A DNA stretch of 30,209 nucleotides from Priapulus caudatus (lineage: Eukaryota; Priapulida; Priapulimorpha; Priapulimorphida; Priapulidae), in contig NW_014577731.1 in NCBI RefSeq assembly GCF_000485595.1, positions 31,559-61,767 of the forward strand, written 5' to 3'. The notes below the pieces were generated by a model that was not told the DNA's origin, did no database searches, and saw only the letters and a program-made list of their open reading frames with translations. Each line of letters starts with the position of its first letter. The first letter of the stretch is position 1. Shown one piece after another: positions 23,701 to 30,209 of the stretch. Position numbers and translations under genes: made by a program.

Positions 23701-26043
23701 CAGGTTAGCTAGGTAAAAAAAATGTGAAAAGCTGCACTCTGCTTCTTTACTCTCAGGAAAGGCGGATTTTGCAAGTGGTGGTGAGAAAGATTTATATTCT
23801 ACAGTAAACGGGAATAGGCCATTATGGAGTGAACATACTGCTGGTGGCACCGGCATCTCATACGTGTGCAATTCACGAGGTATCCTCGCTATGGTATTAT
23901 TCAGTGGAGCACGTTTTGTACCAAATCACAAAGGCAGCTGCGTTGAACCGGCCTAAACAAGCTATTTCCGCTAGCATGTTAACCTGTTTATATATGTGTT
24001 TATGTACCTGGTTGCGTTTATCTTCAGCTAAATTTAATGCGAGTTCACGTTTGCCTATATCACTCTCAAAACTGCGTTCGCTATGTCGGTGTTCTTTCAT
24101 GGCGCACGAGGAGCCTCTCAACAAAACACTGAATTTCTGTGCTTTGATTCTCAAAGTTCCACTCGCCGATGTGTTTTGACGCGCTTTTTACAAAAACCGT
24201 CTATTCGCCCCTATTGTTCGGTTGCATAAATACTTCATAGGGTCCCGAAAATAGCAACGGACCATGTGTTCCGTGGCCATTGACGGAGTCACGACAGCAT
24301 GCTGGCCGGCTTGTAAACCCTAACATTAATGCAACTTGAGCGATTTACGACTGCTAAGTTGGAGCTCGTGGTTGGAGCCGACATGTTTGTGACAATACCC
24401 TACAGATATAGTAGAGACGACGATGACAACACCATGGTAACGATCCCGATCTTAAACACATCTTTTTTTATCACAGAGACGAGCACTATACATACCTTTC
24501 TTTGCACTCTGTTGGTGCCAGGCCTCTATGATCAGCGAAAAATCACCCTGCGTGGAAAAAAGAACGATCACGTTAAAACATAGTTACGATGCAAAACTAT
24601 AAACGATTTACCGACGAAACGATTTTTTTTTTATATCCTACACAGCGATATAAATATATATTATAGCGATAACGTTTAAAGGCGTTTATACATGCAACAA
24701 TCTGTTTCATGAGGTGAAACCAGAACTGAGTGATAAGAAACTACTATAGCTTCTTCATTACGAATAGCTATATCCAAGGACTACTTCTAGGAGAATTTCC
24801 AGTGTGAAGCATAACTCGAACGTGGCATGTTATTGTACGCAAATCTCCGATTTCTCAATCCACTACGATAAATCAGTTGTTGCATGGATCACGAACAGGT
24901 CACACATTCTGTACCATATTATGACAAGTCGAAACACGCGCGTCAGTTCTTGCAGCTAAATAATCCGATAGGTAAGACGATCGTATTTGCGTGGGAGGAC
25001 GCGAGCAAAAAAGTCGCAGACGCTCGCCGAGTCGCGGGGACATCCTATACGCTTAGGCCACTCGTGTTTGTGATTACACAGACATCCGCTGGTAGCGTGG
25101 CCACCGGTGCCACATGCAACATGTGTCCAACTCCCTCGGCCCAGCAGCAGCACCGTATGTTATTAACCAGGCAGCCGGATTATGGGGCTATAAAGGCAGG
25201 AGGACGACTTCGCTGCTAGCCTGCTCTCCGGCGGGAGCAGGGCGCTATCCGGTGTGCGAGACCGCCAGTAGCCACATTGTTCTGAATTAGGTTCAGTGAG
25301 GGTAGGGTCGGGTGAAGTAGTTGGGTGGCTAACTACACGTGCTCCTATCTTGCGCGATCTGTGGCGAGGGATGGAGGTGTCTGTCACCACGTGTGTGGTA
25401 AAGGCGAAAACGTGATGACATCGAATATCTACACGATGGGGCCGAGTGTGTCCGTACATTACATTACTGCATCGATATACAAAAGAGCATTTACGTTTGT
25501 CTGTCAGATATTAATATAAGAAATAAACCCTACAATCAACTTAGATATCAATCAAGATATTGACACTTCACCTGTAGAATCGCTACGATTTACATGCAGA
25601 GATTTTATAGAATTCCGACAACAATCGGTATCTGCGTTACGGCGCAGGAATAAGCTTATGCGAGCAGACAATCACTTACCAGCCACGAGTATGGGAATTC
25701 CAAGCGTATAGGATTAACGAAACTGCTGCCCAATGTATCCCGGGAGGTTAAATTGAACGAGTTGCGTCGAAGCACTGATGTTTCACTTTGTCCGAATGTA
25801 CACGACACTGGCTGTGGATCAGCGCTGAGTTTCTTTTCGTAGTGACTCAAACACACGTTGAAAAAGGTCATACACGACCCGGCACATGAGCCGCTACTTG
25901 TTCTCACACCACAACACTCTCCTTCGTTGTCCAGTCCTAGTTGATTGCGAAACGATATCAACTGAAGTTCGAAGACGCCGGAGCAGCATACCTACACGGT
26001 GAAAACAACGAAAGAACGATGTTGGAAATGATTCACATACACA

Positions 26044-26110
<67 letters not shown>

Positions 26111-26497
26111 GCGCGCGCGCACGAACGTGCACGTACACGCGCGTAACCGTAAGCTTTGGCTATATATGTCCCTAAAACTCTTTTATGGTGCGCGTATATA
26201 ATAAGAATAGCTTTCTAATCAATCGAATAATACGAAGCTACTGCTTTGTCAGAATTGCCGTGTCCGGCGTACAACACGCCTAGCGCATGAATACGCTATT
26301 CGTCACCTCGAATAAGTTAACACAGTTCCGCAGGTTTACCGCTGTGAACGTATCACAAGCTTTGATATACGCACGTTACGTAGAAAGCTATCGCTCGTAG
26401 GCAGATATGTAGTATAGATGATACTTACTTGTGTGAATGTGATGGCTAACAGAGTGATATGTATCCAAGGTAATCCACGTTTCCGAAGCGAGCACAT
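14585..26497 (-). CDS. Delta: Delta-type DSL Notch ligand, complete nine-exon gene
   Basis: This encodes a single-pass cell-surface ligand that activates Notch on neighbouring cells. Coding exons run 26497-26429, 25991-25680, 24547-24496, 22094-21837, 19624-19564, 17991-17691, 16796-16583, 16373-15395 and 14735-14585. They total 2397 nt, or 798 residues plus stop. All eight introns are GT-AG, with phases 0,0,1,1,2,0,1,2. Domains in order: signal peptide 1-23, MNNL 24-~145, DSL ~165-228 with six cysteines, EGF 1-9 at 233-559, acidic stalk 560-611, membrane segment ~612-638, RRRRRR 639-644, cytoplasmic tail to 798 ending ATEV. Delta rather than Jagged/Serrate: nine EGFs, no von Willebrand-like cysteine-rich domain after the EGFs, a near-invariant Delta EGF1-3 block (for example [12 protein letters not shown]), and the ATEV end. 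The length fits the family (about 720-830). Exon joins are inferred from frame and family match, not from transcripts. Confidence 0.95.
14736..15394 (-). other. Delta intron 8 (659 bp, phase 2)
   Basis: Donor GTAACT and acceptor ATCTGTAG. The donor itself creates the stop G-TAA when unspliced. The intron holds the AATAAA at 15234. No further coding signal was seen. Confidence 0.85.
15234..15239 (-). terminator. Possible intronic polyadenylation signal AATAAA in intron 8
   Basis: AATAAA reads on the minus strand 152 nt downstream of the in-frame TAA that ends the unspliced exon 8. It could end a short transcript that skips exon 9. One hexamer is weak evidence alone, but its position fits a composite terminal exon. 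Confidence 0.35.
15395..16373 (-). CDS. Delta: Delta exon 8: EGF6-9, transmembrane segment and most of the cytoplasmic tail
   Basis: Residues 424-748 plus two bases of codon 749. It completes EGF6 (to 446) and contains EGF7 (453-484), EGF8 (491-522) and EGF9 (529-559). EGF7-9 are calcium-binding type (DVDDC, NVDDC and NINEC with CxDxxNxxxC-like second halves). EGF9 is slightly short, reading PCAHGAC. An acidic juxtamembrane stalk follows (DGDD, DDDD). The hydrophobic span is ~612-638 and then six arginines. The tail has several lysines and a run of NxxN motifs at 655-664. The donor is GG|GTAACT. Read through, it gives an immediate TAA, so the open frame alone appears to end HAIDIG at 15391. 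Confidence 0.94.
16583..16796 (-). CDS. Delta: Delta exon 7: end of EGF4, EGF5 and start of EGF6
   Basis: Residues 352-422 plus one base. It starts [10 protein letters not shown], completing EGF4 (339-370), and contains EGF5 (377-408) with O-fucose consensus C-QHGS-T-C at T387. It then opens EGF6 with CESSPCLN, which holds an O-glucose consensus C-x-S-x-P-C at S417. Acceptor GCATTGCAG and donor GTAAGA. The split codon G|GC gives the expected NGGQC across the next junction. Confidence 0.93.
16797..17690 (-). other. Delta intron 6 (894 bp, phase 0)
   Basis: AT-rich, donor GTAAAT and acceptor GCATTGCAG. I see no repeats, coding exons or recognised sites. Intron 7 (16374-16582, 209 bp, phase 1) is likewise plain. 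Confidence 0.85.
17691..17991 (-). CDS. Delta: Delta exon 6: end of EGF1, EGF2, EGF3 and first half of EGF4
   Basis: Residues 251-351. It reads [14 protein letters not shown], then [12 protein letters not shown] and [19 protein letters not shown], then CKNGATC, the most conserved stretch of all Delta proteins. EGF3 (299-332) and EGF4 (from 339) carry O-fucose consensus sites, C-KNGA-T-C at T310 and C-LNGG-T-C at T349. Acceptor is CTTCCAG and donor GTAAAT. The exon ends in phase 0 after GGTCN. Confidence 0.95.
18634..18641 (+). promoter_or_regulatory. Su(H)/CSL (RBPJ) consensus site in intron 5
   Basis: CGTGGGAA followed by AC, the high-affinity YGTGRGAA form bound by the Notch-pathway transcription factor Su(H)/RBPJ. 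It sits inside the Notch-ligand gene, so feedback control is possible. A single 8-mer can occur by chance. Confidence 0.35.
19142..19300. repeat. Compound low-complexity tract, GTGC/GGGC then CT-rich
   Basis: GTGC and GGGC units (about 19150-19215) run into CTCT blocks broken by C runs (about 19227-19273) and a short GT stretch. On the transcribed strand this is an AG-rich block inside Delta intron 5. Translated frames here are repeat artefacts. Confidence 0.85.
19564..19624 (-). CDS. Delta: Delta exon 5: 61-nt exon, first part of EGF1
   Basis: It encodes [19 protein letters not shown] and two bases of Lys251, the first half of the short atypical EGF1. EGF1-2 of this type form the DOS motif found in Delta and OSM-11-like ligands. 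The acceptor is TTTTTTCGTTGCAG and the donor GTAAGT, both strong. Phases (enters with two bases, leaves with two bases) match exons 4 and 6 exactly. Confidence 0.93.
20282..20402. promoter_or_regulatory. Clustered CAGCTG E-boxes with Sox-like sites in Delta intron 4
   Basis: CAGCTG occurs at 20282-20287, 20321-20326 and 20362-20367, each preceded by G or C and followed by C, as in Achaete-scute/Ascl1 sites. ATTGTT (20332-20337) and ACAATG (20397-20402) resemble Sox sites. The E-boxes are spaced about 40 bp apart, near four helical turns. An enhancer role is inferred from clustering and from the known control of Delta genes by proneural factors. Confidence 0.4.
20874..20929. repeat. Inverted AGT/ACT trinucleotide repeat
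   Basis: AGTAGTAGTAG near 20876 faces a run of ACT units ending near 20929, separated by about 27 bp that include TCGATCGA. The arms can pair to form a hairpin. Confidence 0.6.
21611..21630. repeat. TA dinucleotide tract
   Basis: An uninterrupted run of about ten TA units in Delta intron 4, roughly 200 bp upstream in coordinate of exon 4. Confidence 0.9.
21837..22094 (-). CDS. Delta: Delta exon 4: DSL domain
   Basis: This covers residues 145-230 plus one base of codon 231. It starts [13 protein letters not shown], the helical linker seen before the DSL in Delta proteins. The DSL domain has all six cysteines (186, 195, 199, 211, 219, 228) and the motifs [22 protein letters not shown] and [10 protein letters not shown]. 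The DSL domain is the defining Notch-binding module and contacts Notch EGF11. Acceptor TTCCAG and donor GTAACT fit. The split codon G|CC joins to exon 5 to give YCTEAVCLPGC. Confidence 0.96.
22384..22415. repeat. GA-rich tract
   Basis: Mostly GA dinucleotides with two short breaks, inside the CpG-rich part of intron 3. Confidence 0.8.
23579..23598. repeat. TA dinucleotide tract
   Basis: About ten TA units in intron 3, in an otherwise GT/AT-rich stretch. Confidence 0.85.
24496..24547 (-). CDS. Delta: Delta exon 3: 52-nt micro-exon finishing the MNNL domain
   Basis: It encodes [17 protein letters not shown] plus one base, matching the family segment that reads GTFSLI(I/V)EAWH in other Deltas. 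It has a pyrimidine-rich acceptor ending CACGCAG and donor GTATGT. The exon is needed for frame: exon 2 ends in phase 0 and exon 4 begins with two bases of a split codon, so the two cannot be joined directly. It adds 17 codons and the first base of Asp145. The exon is too short to show as an open frame of its own. Confidence 0.92.
24548..25679 (-). other. Delta intron 2 (1132 bp, phase 0)
   Basis: Donor GTAAGT, acceptor CACGCAG. Poly-T runs lie near 24620 on the plus strand. A cysteine-containing open frame at 24956-25153 (-) was considered and rejected as an exon. Nothing else was recognised. Confidence 0.85.
25680..25991 (-). CDS. Delta: Delta exon 2: MNNL (Notch-ligand N-terminal, C2-like) domain
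   Basis: The 104 codons (residues 24-127, phase 0 at both ends) start [11 protein letters not shown] after two extra cysteines and end [12 protein letters not shown]. The core carries the six family cysteines: a CC pair (49-50), 59, 63, 70 and 87. It also holds the aromatic motif [16 protein letters not shown] domains form a C2 fold that contacts Notch and membrane lipid. There is one N-glycosylation sequon, N103-L-T. The acceptor TGTAG and donor GTAAGT are both clean. A 64-bp CA tract lies about 55 nt upstream of the acceptor on the transcribed strand. Confidence 0.93.
25992..26428 (-). other. Delta intron 1 (437 bp, phase 0)
   Basis: Donor GTAAGT, acceptor CGTGTAG. It is dominated near its 3' end by a long CA/TG microsatellite and an adjoining GC alternating stretch. 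Confidence 0.85.
26046..26109. repeat. (CA)32 microsatellite in Delta intron 1
   Basis: Sixty-four bases of uninterrupted CA on the plus strand, TG on the transcribed strand, followed by AGCGCGCGCGC. It ends about 55 nt upstream of the exon 2 acceptor in transcript orientation. Alternating purine-pyrimidine DNA like this can adopt Z-form. Confidence 0.97.
26429..26497 (-). CDS. Delta: Delta exon 1: start codon and signal peptide
   Basis: These 23 codons begin MCSLRKRG and run into the hydrophobic stretch ITLLAITF, a typical n-region plus h-region signal peptide. The ATG at 26497-26495 has A at -3. It is the only ATG in this open frame; the frame stays open upstream to about 26647 but offers no earlier ATG. 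The exon ends in codon CAA with donor GTAAGT (phase 0). Joined to exon 2 it gives TQ then [11 protein letters not shown], the same arrangement as the signal-peptide to mature N-terminus junction of other Delta proteins. Confidence 0.85.
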
Positions 26498-27083
26498 GTT
26501 GGATGTTATCGTTCGCTCACTGCAACCGCTTGTAATGAGTGCAGAGTCGCGGCGTTGCCTGCCGGTGCGCGAAGCGGGGGGCGTGTCTCGCTCTACGCTC
26601 CGCCTCCGCTGAGATGATTGACAAATTATCTGCCTGCAACCGTACACAAAAGGTTAGTTGTGAGACGGCGCGGTTACTGCTTGCCTATACTATCGCCACT
26701 AAAAGTCCCCGTATGACCGATGTGAATTTTAGTACAAACGTGAGTGGAGAGCAAGCCACGTATAATCACGTGTGCTCCCGCTTGGGTCCTCAGAGGAGCA
26801 AATAATCACGCAATCGAGTCACACTGGTAGCGGTTGCTCCGAGTTCCAATTGTCAATCGTGCGGGGACAAAAAAAAACAGCAGTGGCAATTCTAAACATG
26901 TGATTGGTATACAAGCGGACCTTCCGCAGCACAAACTAATCCAGTAGCGAACGCGGAGTTGTCACTGAGCAAGTACCTTGATATGCGCGCGATTATTGCA
27001 TGGTACACGGCGCCTAGTATCCGGTTATATGAGCAGATGCTCCCACGTTGTTCATGACAGCGGGGCTAGGCGTCAAATGAGCC
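26498..27083 (-). other. Probable Delta 5' untranslated leader
   Basis: This lies between the inferred transcription start and the start codon. It contains a GC-rich stretch at about 26530-26610 with a GGGGCGTG box at 26577 on the plus strand. No conserved protein is encoded on either strand. The extent depends on the inferred promoter. Confidence 0.4.
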
Positions 27084-27158
27084 TGAACGCGCCGCTGCGC
27101 TCGCATTTTATACGGGGGTCCCGCCATTCAGCATTTGCATAATGGATCCTTTCACGTG
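27082..27158 (-). promoter_or_regulatory. Candidate Delta core promoter: E-box, octamer, TATA box, initiator
   Basis: In gene orientation the order is CACGTG (27158-27153), octamer ATGCAAAT (27140-27133), TATAAAA (27112-27106) and initiator-like TTCAGG with A at 27084. The TATA box starts 28 bp and the octamer about 50 bp upstream of that A, which are classical positions. It would leave a 5' leader of about 590 nt if unspliced. POU-factor octamers and class-B E-boxes (Hairy/E(spl), Myc/USF types) are known regulatory motifs. The start site itself is inferred, and a 5' non-coding exon farther upstream cannot be ruled out. Confidence 0.55.
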
Positions 27159-27160
27159 AG

Positions 27161-30100
27161 GTCGGGCTCGGCATGACACGTTCATTAACCACATCTAGGC
27201 GGCATGGTCATGGTTGCCATAGAATCGGCGACTGCTGCTGCAGTTCTATTTCTGAACGAAAACAACGGGTTTGGCGTCACTCAGGTACTGCTTGAATGAA
27301 CCGTGATGATGGGGTCCATGCCTCAGTGTGCATTCGTGGGAGGGTCCGAAAGACAATGCCCCCGGTGGGACCTGTTAGTGCGAGACAAGGCGAGCGCCGT
27401 GGCCCGATATAGAACGTGGCCACGCTTCTGTGCTACGCCCCGAGGAGCTCTCGTTCACATGTCTCTCCAAGCGCACCCGAGTTTCAACAGTAATTATCAC
27501 GTTGTGGACGACGTGGGTACGGCGCGCCCTAACTGCCGGGGCGACACAATTTTCGACCATATGTGACCGATCGCCTATATACGCTCTGACGACAATCCCA
27601 CTGCACAAATGCACTCGGCCACTTAATCAGCCAATAGAAAAACATTGCTAACATGCCAATATATATATATATCGGCTGTTTAGATCGTTAACATTCGCGA
27701 CTGTTGATTATACTAACGTGTTAGACAAAGAACAATGTTAGTCTCGTATAAACCTATTCAAGTTATTCAGTAGCAGTATTAGACCGTTGAACAAACGCAT
27801 GCATCAGCCATATTTACTTTTATGATCGAGTACGGAACACTTGATCACGCCACAGAGCCAAGCCAATGCCACAAGGGTCGCTATCGCCTCGTTCCCACTT
27901 ACTCACAGACGAGATACGATCAGATTACGTGAGACTTGCTATAGCCAACTATCGCGCGCTTTGCGCAGATATTTCGATGTCGTGAGTATTTATATGGCCG
28001 TCGTGTGGCTCAGTGAGCGCGTACGCATGACGTTACGCTGTCAGCTGTATGCTGATAGGTGAAAACCGCTGTCTGGAATATTAATTACAACGACTACGCG
28101 CTACTGTTGAGCTCCTGATCACGTGACAACTGTTGTCTTTTTTCCTGACTCTATACATGATCACACAGAAAGAGGGGCGAGATGAAACAAGAGTAGAACG
28201 TGCGCATACCCGACCTGTGCGTATACGCTAATGAATAAAGGCCTAAGAGATATTCCAAATAGTCTAAACAAGGTCGGACGAATGTTATATATTATATATT
28301 ATATATACTATATATATATATTATATTATAAAGAGCGACTCTTGGCCTAACAGTTTCTTCTGACATACAGGCTTATCTTTTTTCGCTAGTTTTCAGCGTT
28401 GGTCGCAATCAGATCTGAATGCTGAGCGAGTTTTTAAGGAAACTTTGATGGAGTGAGTTGTTATATGGAAACAGGTGTTTGCGAGAACGCTTTTATTGTT
28501 GCGCATTTTTACCGCTGGGAACAAAACTATTTATGCGCGTTTATATAACACGCAAGCCAGCTTGTCGCGATTTTAAAACGAGCATTGTTGTCGATATAGA
28601 AATTGCTCACCGTCTATGAAATGAAGTCACATTCTATAGTCGCTGCAGTAATCAGTATTATTCACAATGCATGTAATTTTGCGATGCCGTGTTTTTGCTA
28701 TTCATTGCCCTGATCGAGCGAGCGGTAGCTGCAGTCACGATGTGTGTGTGTGAGGGGGGTGCAGCCTGCCAACGAAACTCTGAGAGCAGCTGACACAGCG
28801 CGCCGTAGCGGCCCATCTAATAACACGTCTGCGGCATCTCTCCGGCAATCTTTTTACGGCATCTTCGCAACAAAGATGCCACTGTAGCATCCAGCTCGCA
28901 CCACTTATCTGCCGACGATCATAATCATAAGCAATCGCGAGATTTTGTAGGCAGGTGTGCTGCGCCGCTGATTGTCTGCTGCATGCCAGCGTCCCCATCG
29001 CATCGCCAGCACCGACCCAGCAAAACACCTAGCGCAGAGGTTGTGCTTTTGTACATCGCCGAGTGCAGATAGCTATGAACAATCACGGGGTCACGACGGG
29101 CGCCCGGACCACGGGCGAAACTGCCTAGACCGCAAACAAAGGGGTGGCACGTCTCAAAGCACGGCTACCCCACCGTCGGGAAAAGTTCAGCACGCAACAA
29201 AGGACGCGTCTGCCTCAGCAAAGAACAAAGCGTGCGGTAATCGAACCGCTGATCGCGGTAACCGCGCACCTAAATATAGGCGCGGTTCGCGTGCCGTCAC
29301 ACGGCGGGTAAGACCCGTACATTACCCCCTCGCCGGATCGCCATTGTCTTGACCCCCAGATGTGTCGTGTCCGAGAATAGCCGGCGCAACGTATAGTAAT
29401 TTCCACGCTCGAAATGGACAGCCATAAAGCTTTACTAATTGCCGCGTGTGCCGTCCTGAAAGGGTTGGCGGGGGCGCCGGCGCACAGCTGTTGGTGCGCA
29501 CATCTGCCTGCGCGTGCGACACACCAAGGCCGGTCGAGATTGCTGCACATATACTAATTCCCTGCCATAAATTACAACACAGGCCCGTAGTAATCCACGC
29601 TACATATTCATAAGGTACCTACATAACGCAGGCATGCATGCGGGCTAACCTGATACGGCTACGATCACCTGGCGCTATGTAATCTCGCTACACTTGCCGT
29701 GATCCCCCGCCGCCACCACGCGACTCAGTCTGCCCGAATAACACTAGCGCGTATGCGTATACCTAACAGGAAATTCAAATCTAACGGTAATGGGTAGCTG
29801 CAGCTTTACTTTATTTGCACTTCTATGTACATATTTGATCTATCTATGTATACATGTTTCGTCAAAGCACGCCCTACCTGCTTGAAAAGATGCGATGTAG
29901 GTACGACTTGAGGTGTCTGTGATAGGAAAGTATGCGATCATAACATGTTCGCAGATTATAGTCAACAGGTTTCTGCCGCAAACGGAGTAATAAGTGTCTC
30001 TGTTATAAGTGTAACATTGTATAATCACAGCCTTGAGATGTCATGATTACGCCATCACGCAGTGAAAAGAAGAAATATCATTCCATGACGTTTAAAATTG

Positions 30101-30209
30101 GCATTTGAACATAATTGCAATATTCAGCAAAGTGTTCTTTCATTCATATGCGGCCGTGTCTGTTAGTCTACATCATGCTCTTTTCGCTCTCCCAATAACT
30201 TTATAAACA
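27161..30209. other. Non-coding flank upstream of Delta
   Basis: No recognisable coding exon. TA tracts lie at 27659-27671 and 28287-28335. A CpG-rich stretch spans about 28730-29540. Open frames at 28972-29352 (+) and 29215-29550 (-) overlap each other and look like GC-rich chance frames. It may contain upstream control elements of Delta, but nothing is specific enough to name. Confidence 0.45.

Larger units (their letters stand above)
22095..24495 (-). other. Delta intron 3 (2401 bp, phase 1)
   Basis: Donor GTATGT, acceptor TTCCAG. A CpG-rich stretch lies at about 22200-22680 with an AG-rich run at 22384-22415, and a TA tract at 23579-23598. The stretch 23829-24179 is open on both strands but has no recognisable domain. 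No exon of this gene is missing here because exon 3 and exon 4 phases match directly. Confidence 0.85.

Noticed and set aside
24956-25153. Cysteine-containing minus-strand frame in intron 2 as an extra EGF-like exon
   Set aside because: The cysteine spacing does not match EGF or MNNL, and exons 2 and 3 already join in phase with family-conserved sequence.
14585-26497. Jagged/Serrate identity
   Set aside because: Only nine EGF repeats, no cysteine-rich domain after them, and Delta-specific EGF1-3 sequence and ATEV end.
26498-26647. Upstream extension of the exon 1 open frame
   Set aside because: No ATG occurs in this part of the frame; the first codon at 26647 is GTG. The ATG at 26497 gives a proper signal peptide.
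28972-29550. Overlapping frames of 126 (+) and 111 (-) codons
   Set aside because: CpG-rich DNA with few stop codons; neither product resembles a protein family and they overlap antiparallel.

Overview
The window is nuclear DNA from a bilaterian animal. The one convincing gene has nine coding exons joined by GT-AG introns, and the rest is AT-leaning non-coding DNA with many microsatellites and short hairpin insertions. An assembly gap of 270 N lies inside one microsatellite. Nothing in the sequence fixes the phylum. A marine or other invertebrate is plausible from the compact introns and abundant CpG, but that is inference.

The gene lies on the minus strand, coding from 26497 down to 14585. 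I assembled it exon by exon: every junction keeps the reading frame, giving 798 residues. The protein is a Delta-type Notch ligand. In order it has a signal peptide (1-23), an MNNL/C2 domain (24-~145), a DSL domain (~165-228), nine EGF repeats (233-559), an acidic stalk, one membrane segment (~612-638), an arginine stop-transfer run and a cytoplasmic tail ending in the PDZ ligand ATEV. The 52-nt exon 3 and 61-nt exon 5 are easy to miss, as is the separate last exon 9. Without exon 9 the protein appears to end at residue 749.

Layout by region. 1-14584 lies downstream (3') of the gene. It has no recognisable coding exon and holds most of the repeats: a 100-bp tandem duplication (2501-2700), hairpin elements (1580, 5323, 5821, 9581), GACA (7303-7869), CA (9046-9345) and CCTG (10097-10664) tracts, and a tandem CRE-like site next to a Su(H) motif (12151-12192). 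14585-26497 is the Delta gene. Its introns hold a GC-rich block with three CAGCTG E-boxes (intron 4), a Su(H) motif (intron 5), and a long CA tract just before exon 2. 26498-27160 contains the 5' leader and a candidate core promoter: octamer ATGCAAAT, TATA box and initiator in canonical order. 27161-30209 is non-coding sequence, partly CpG-rich.

The main biological story is one Notch ligand, its likely control elements, and a possible short isoform from retention of intron 8 that lacks the PDZ tail. Alongside it is a family of very small hairpin insertions with shared termini and flanking direct repeats.
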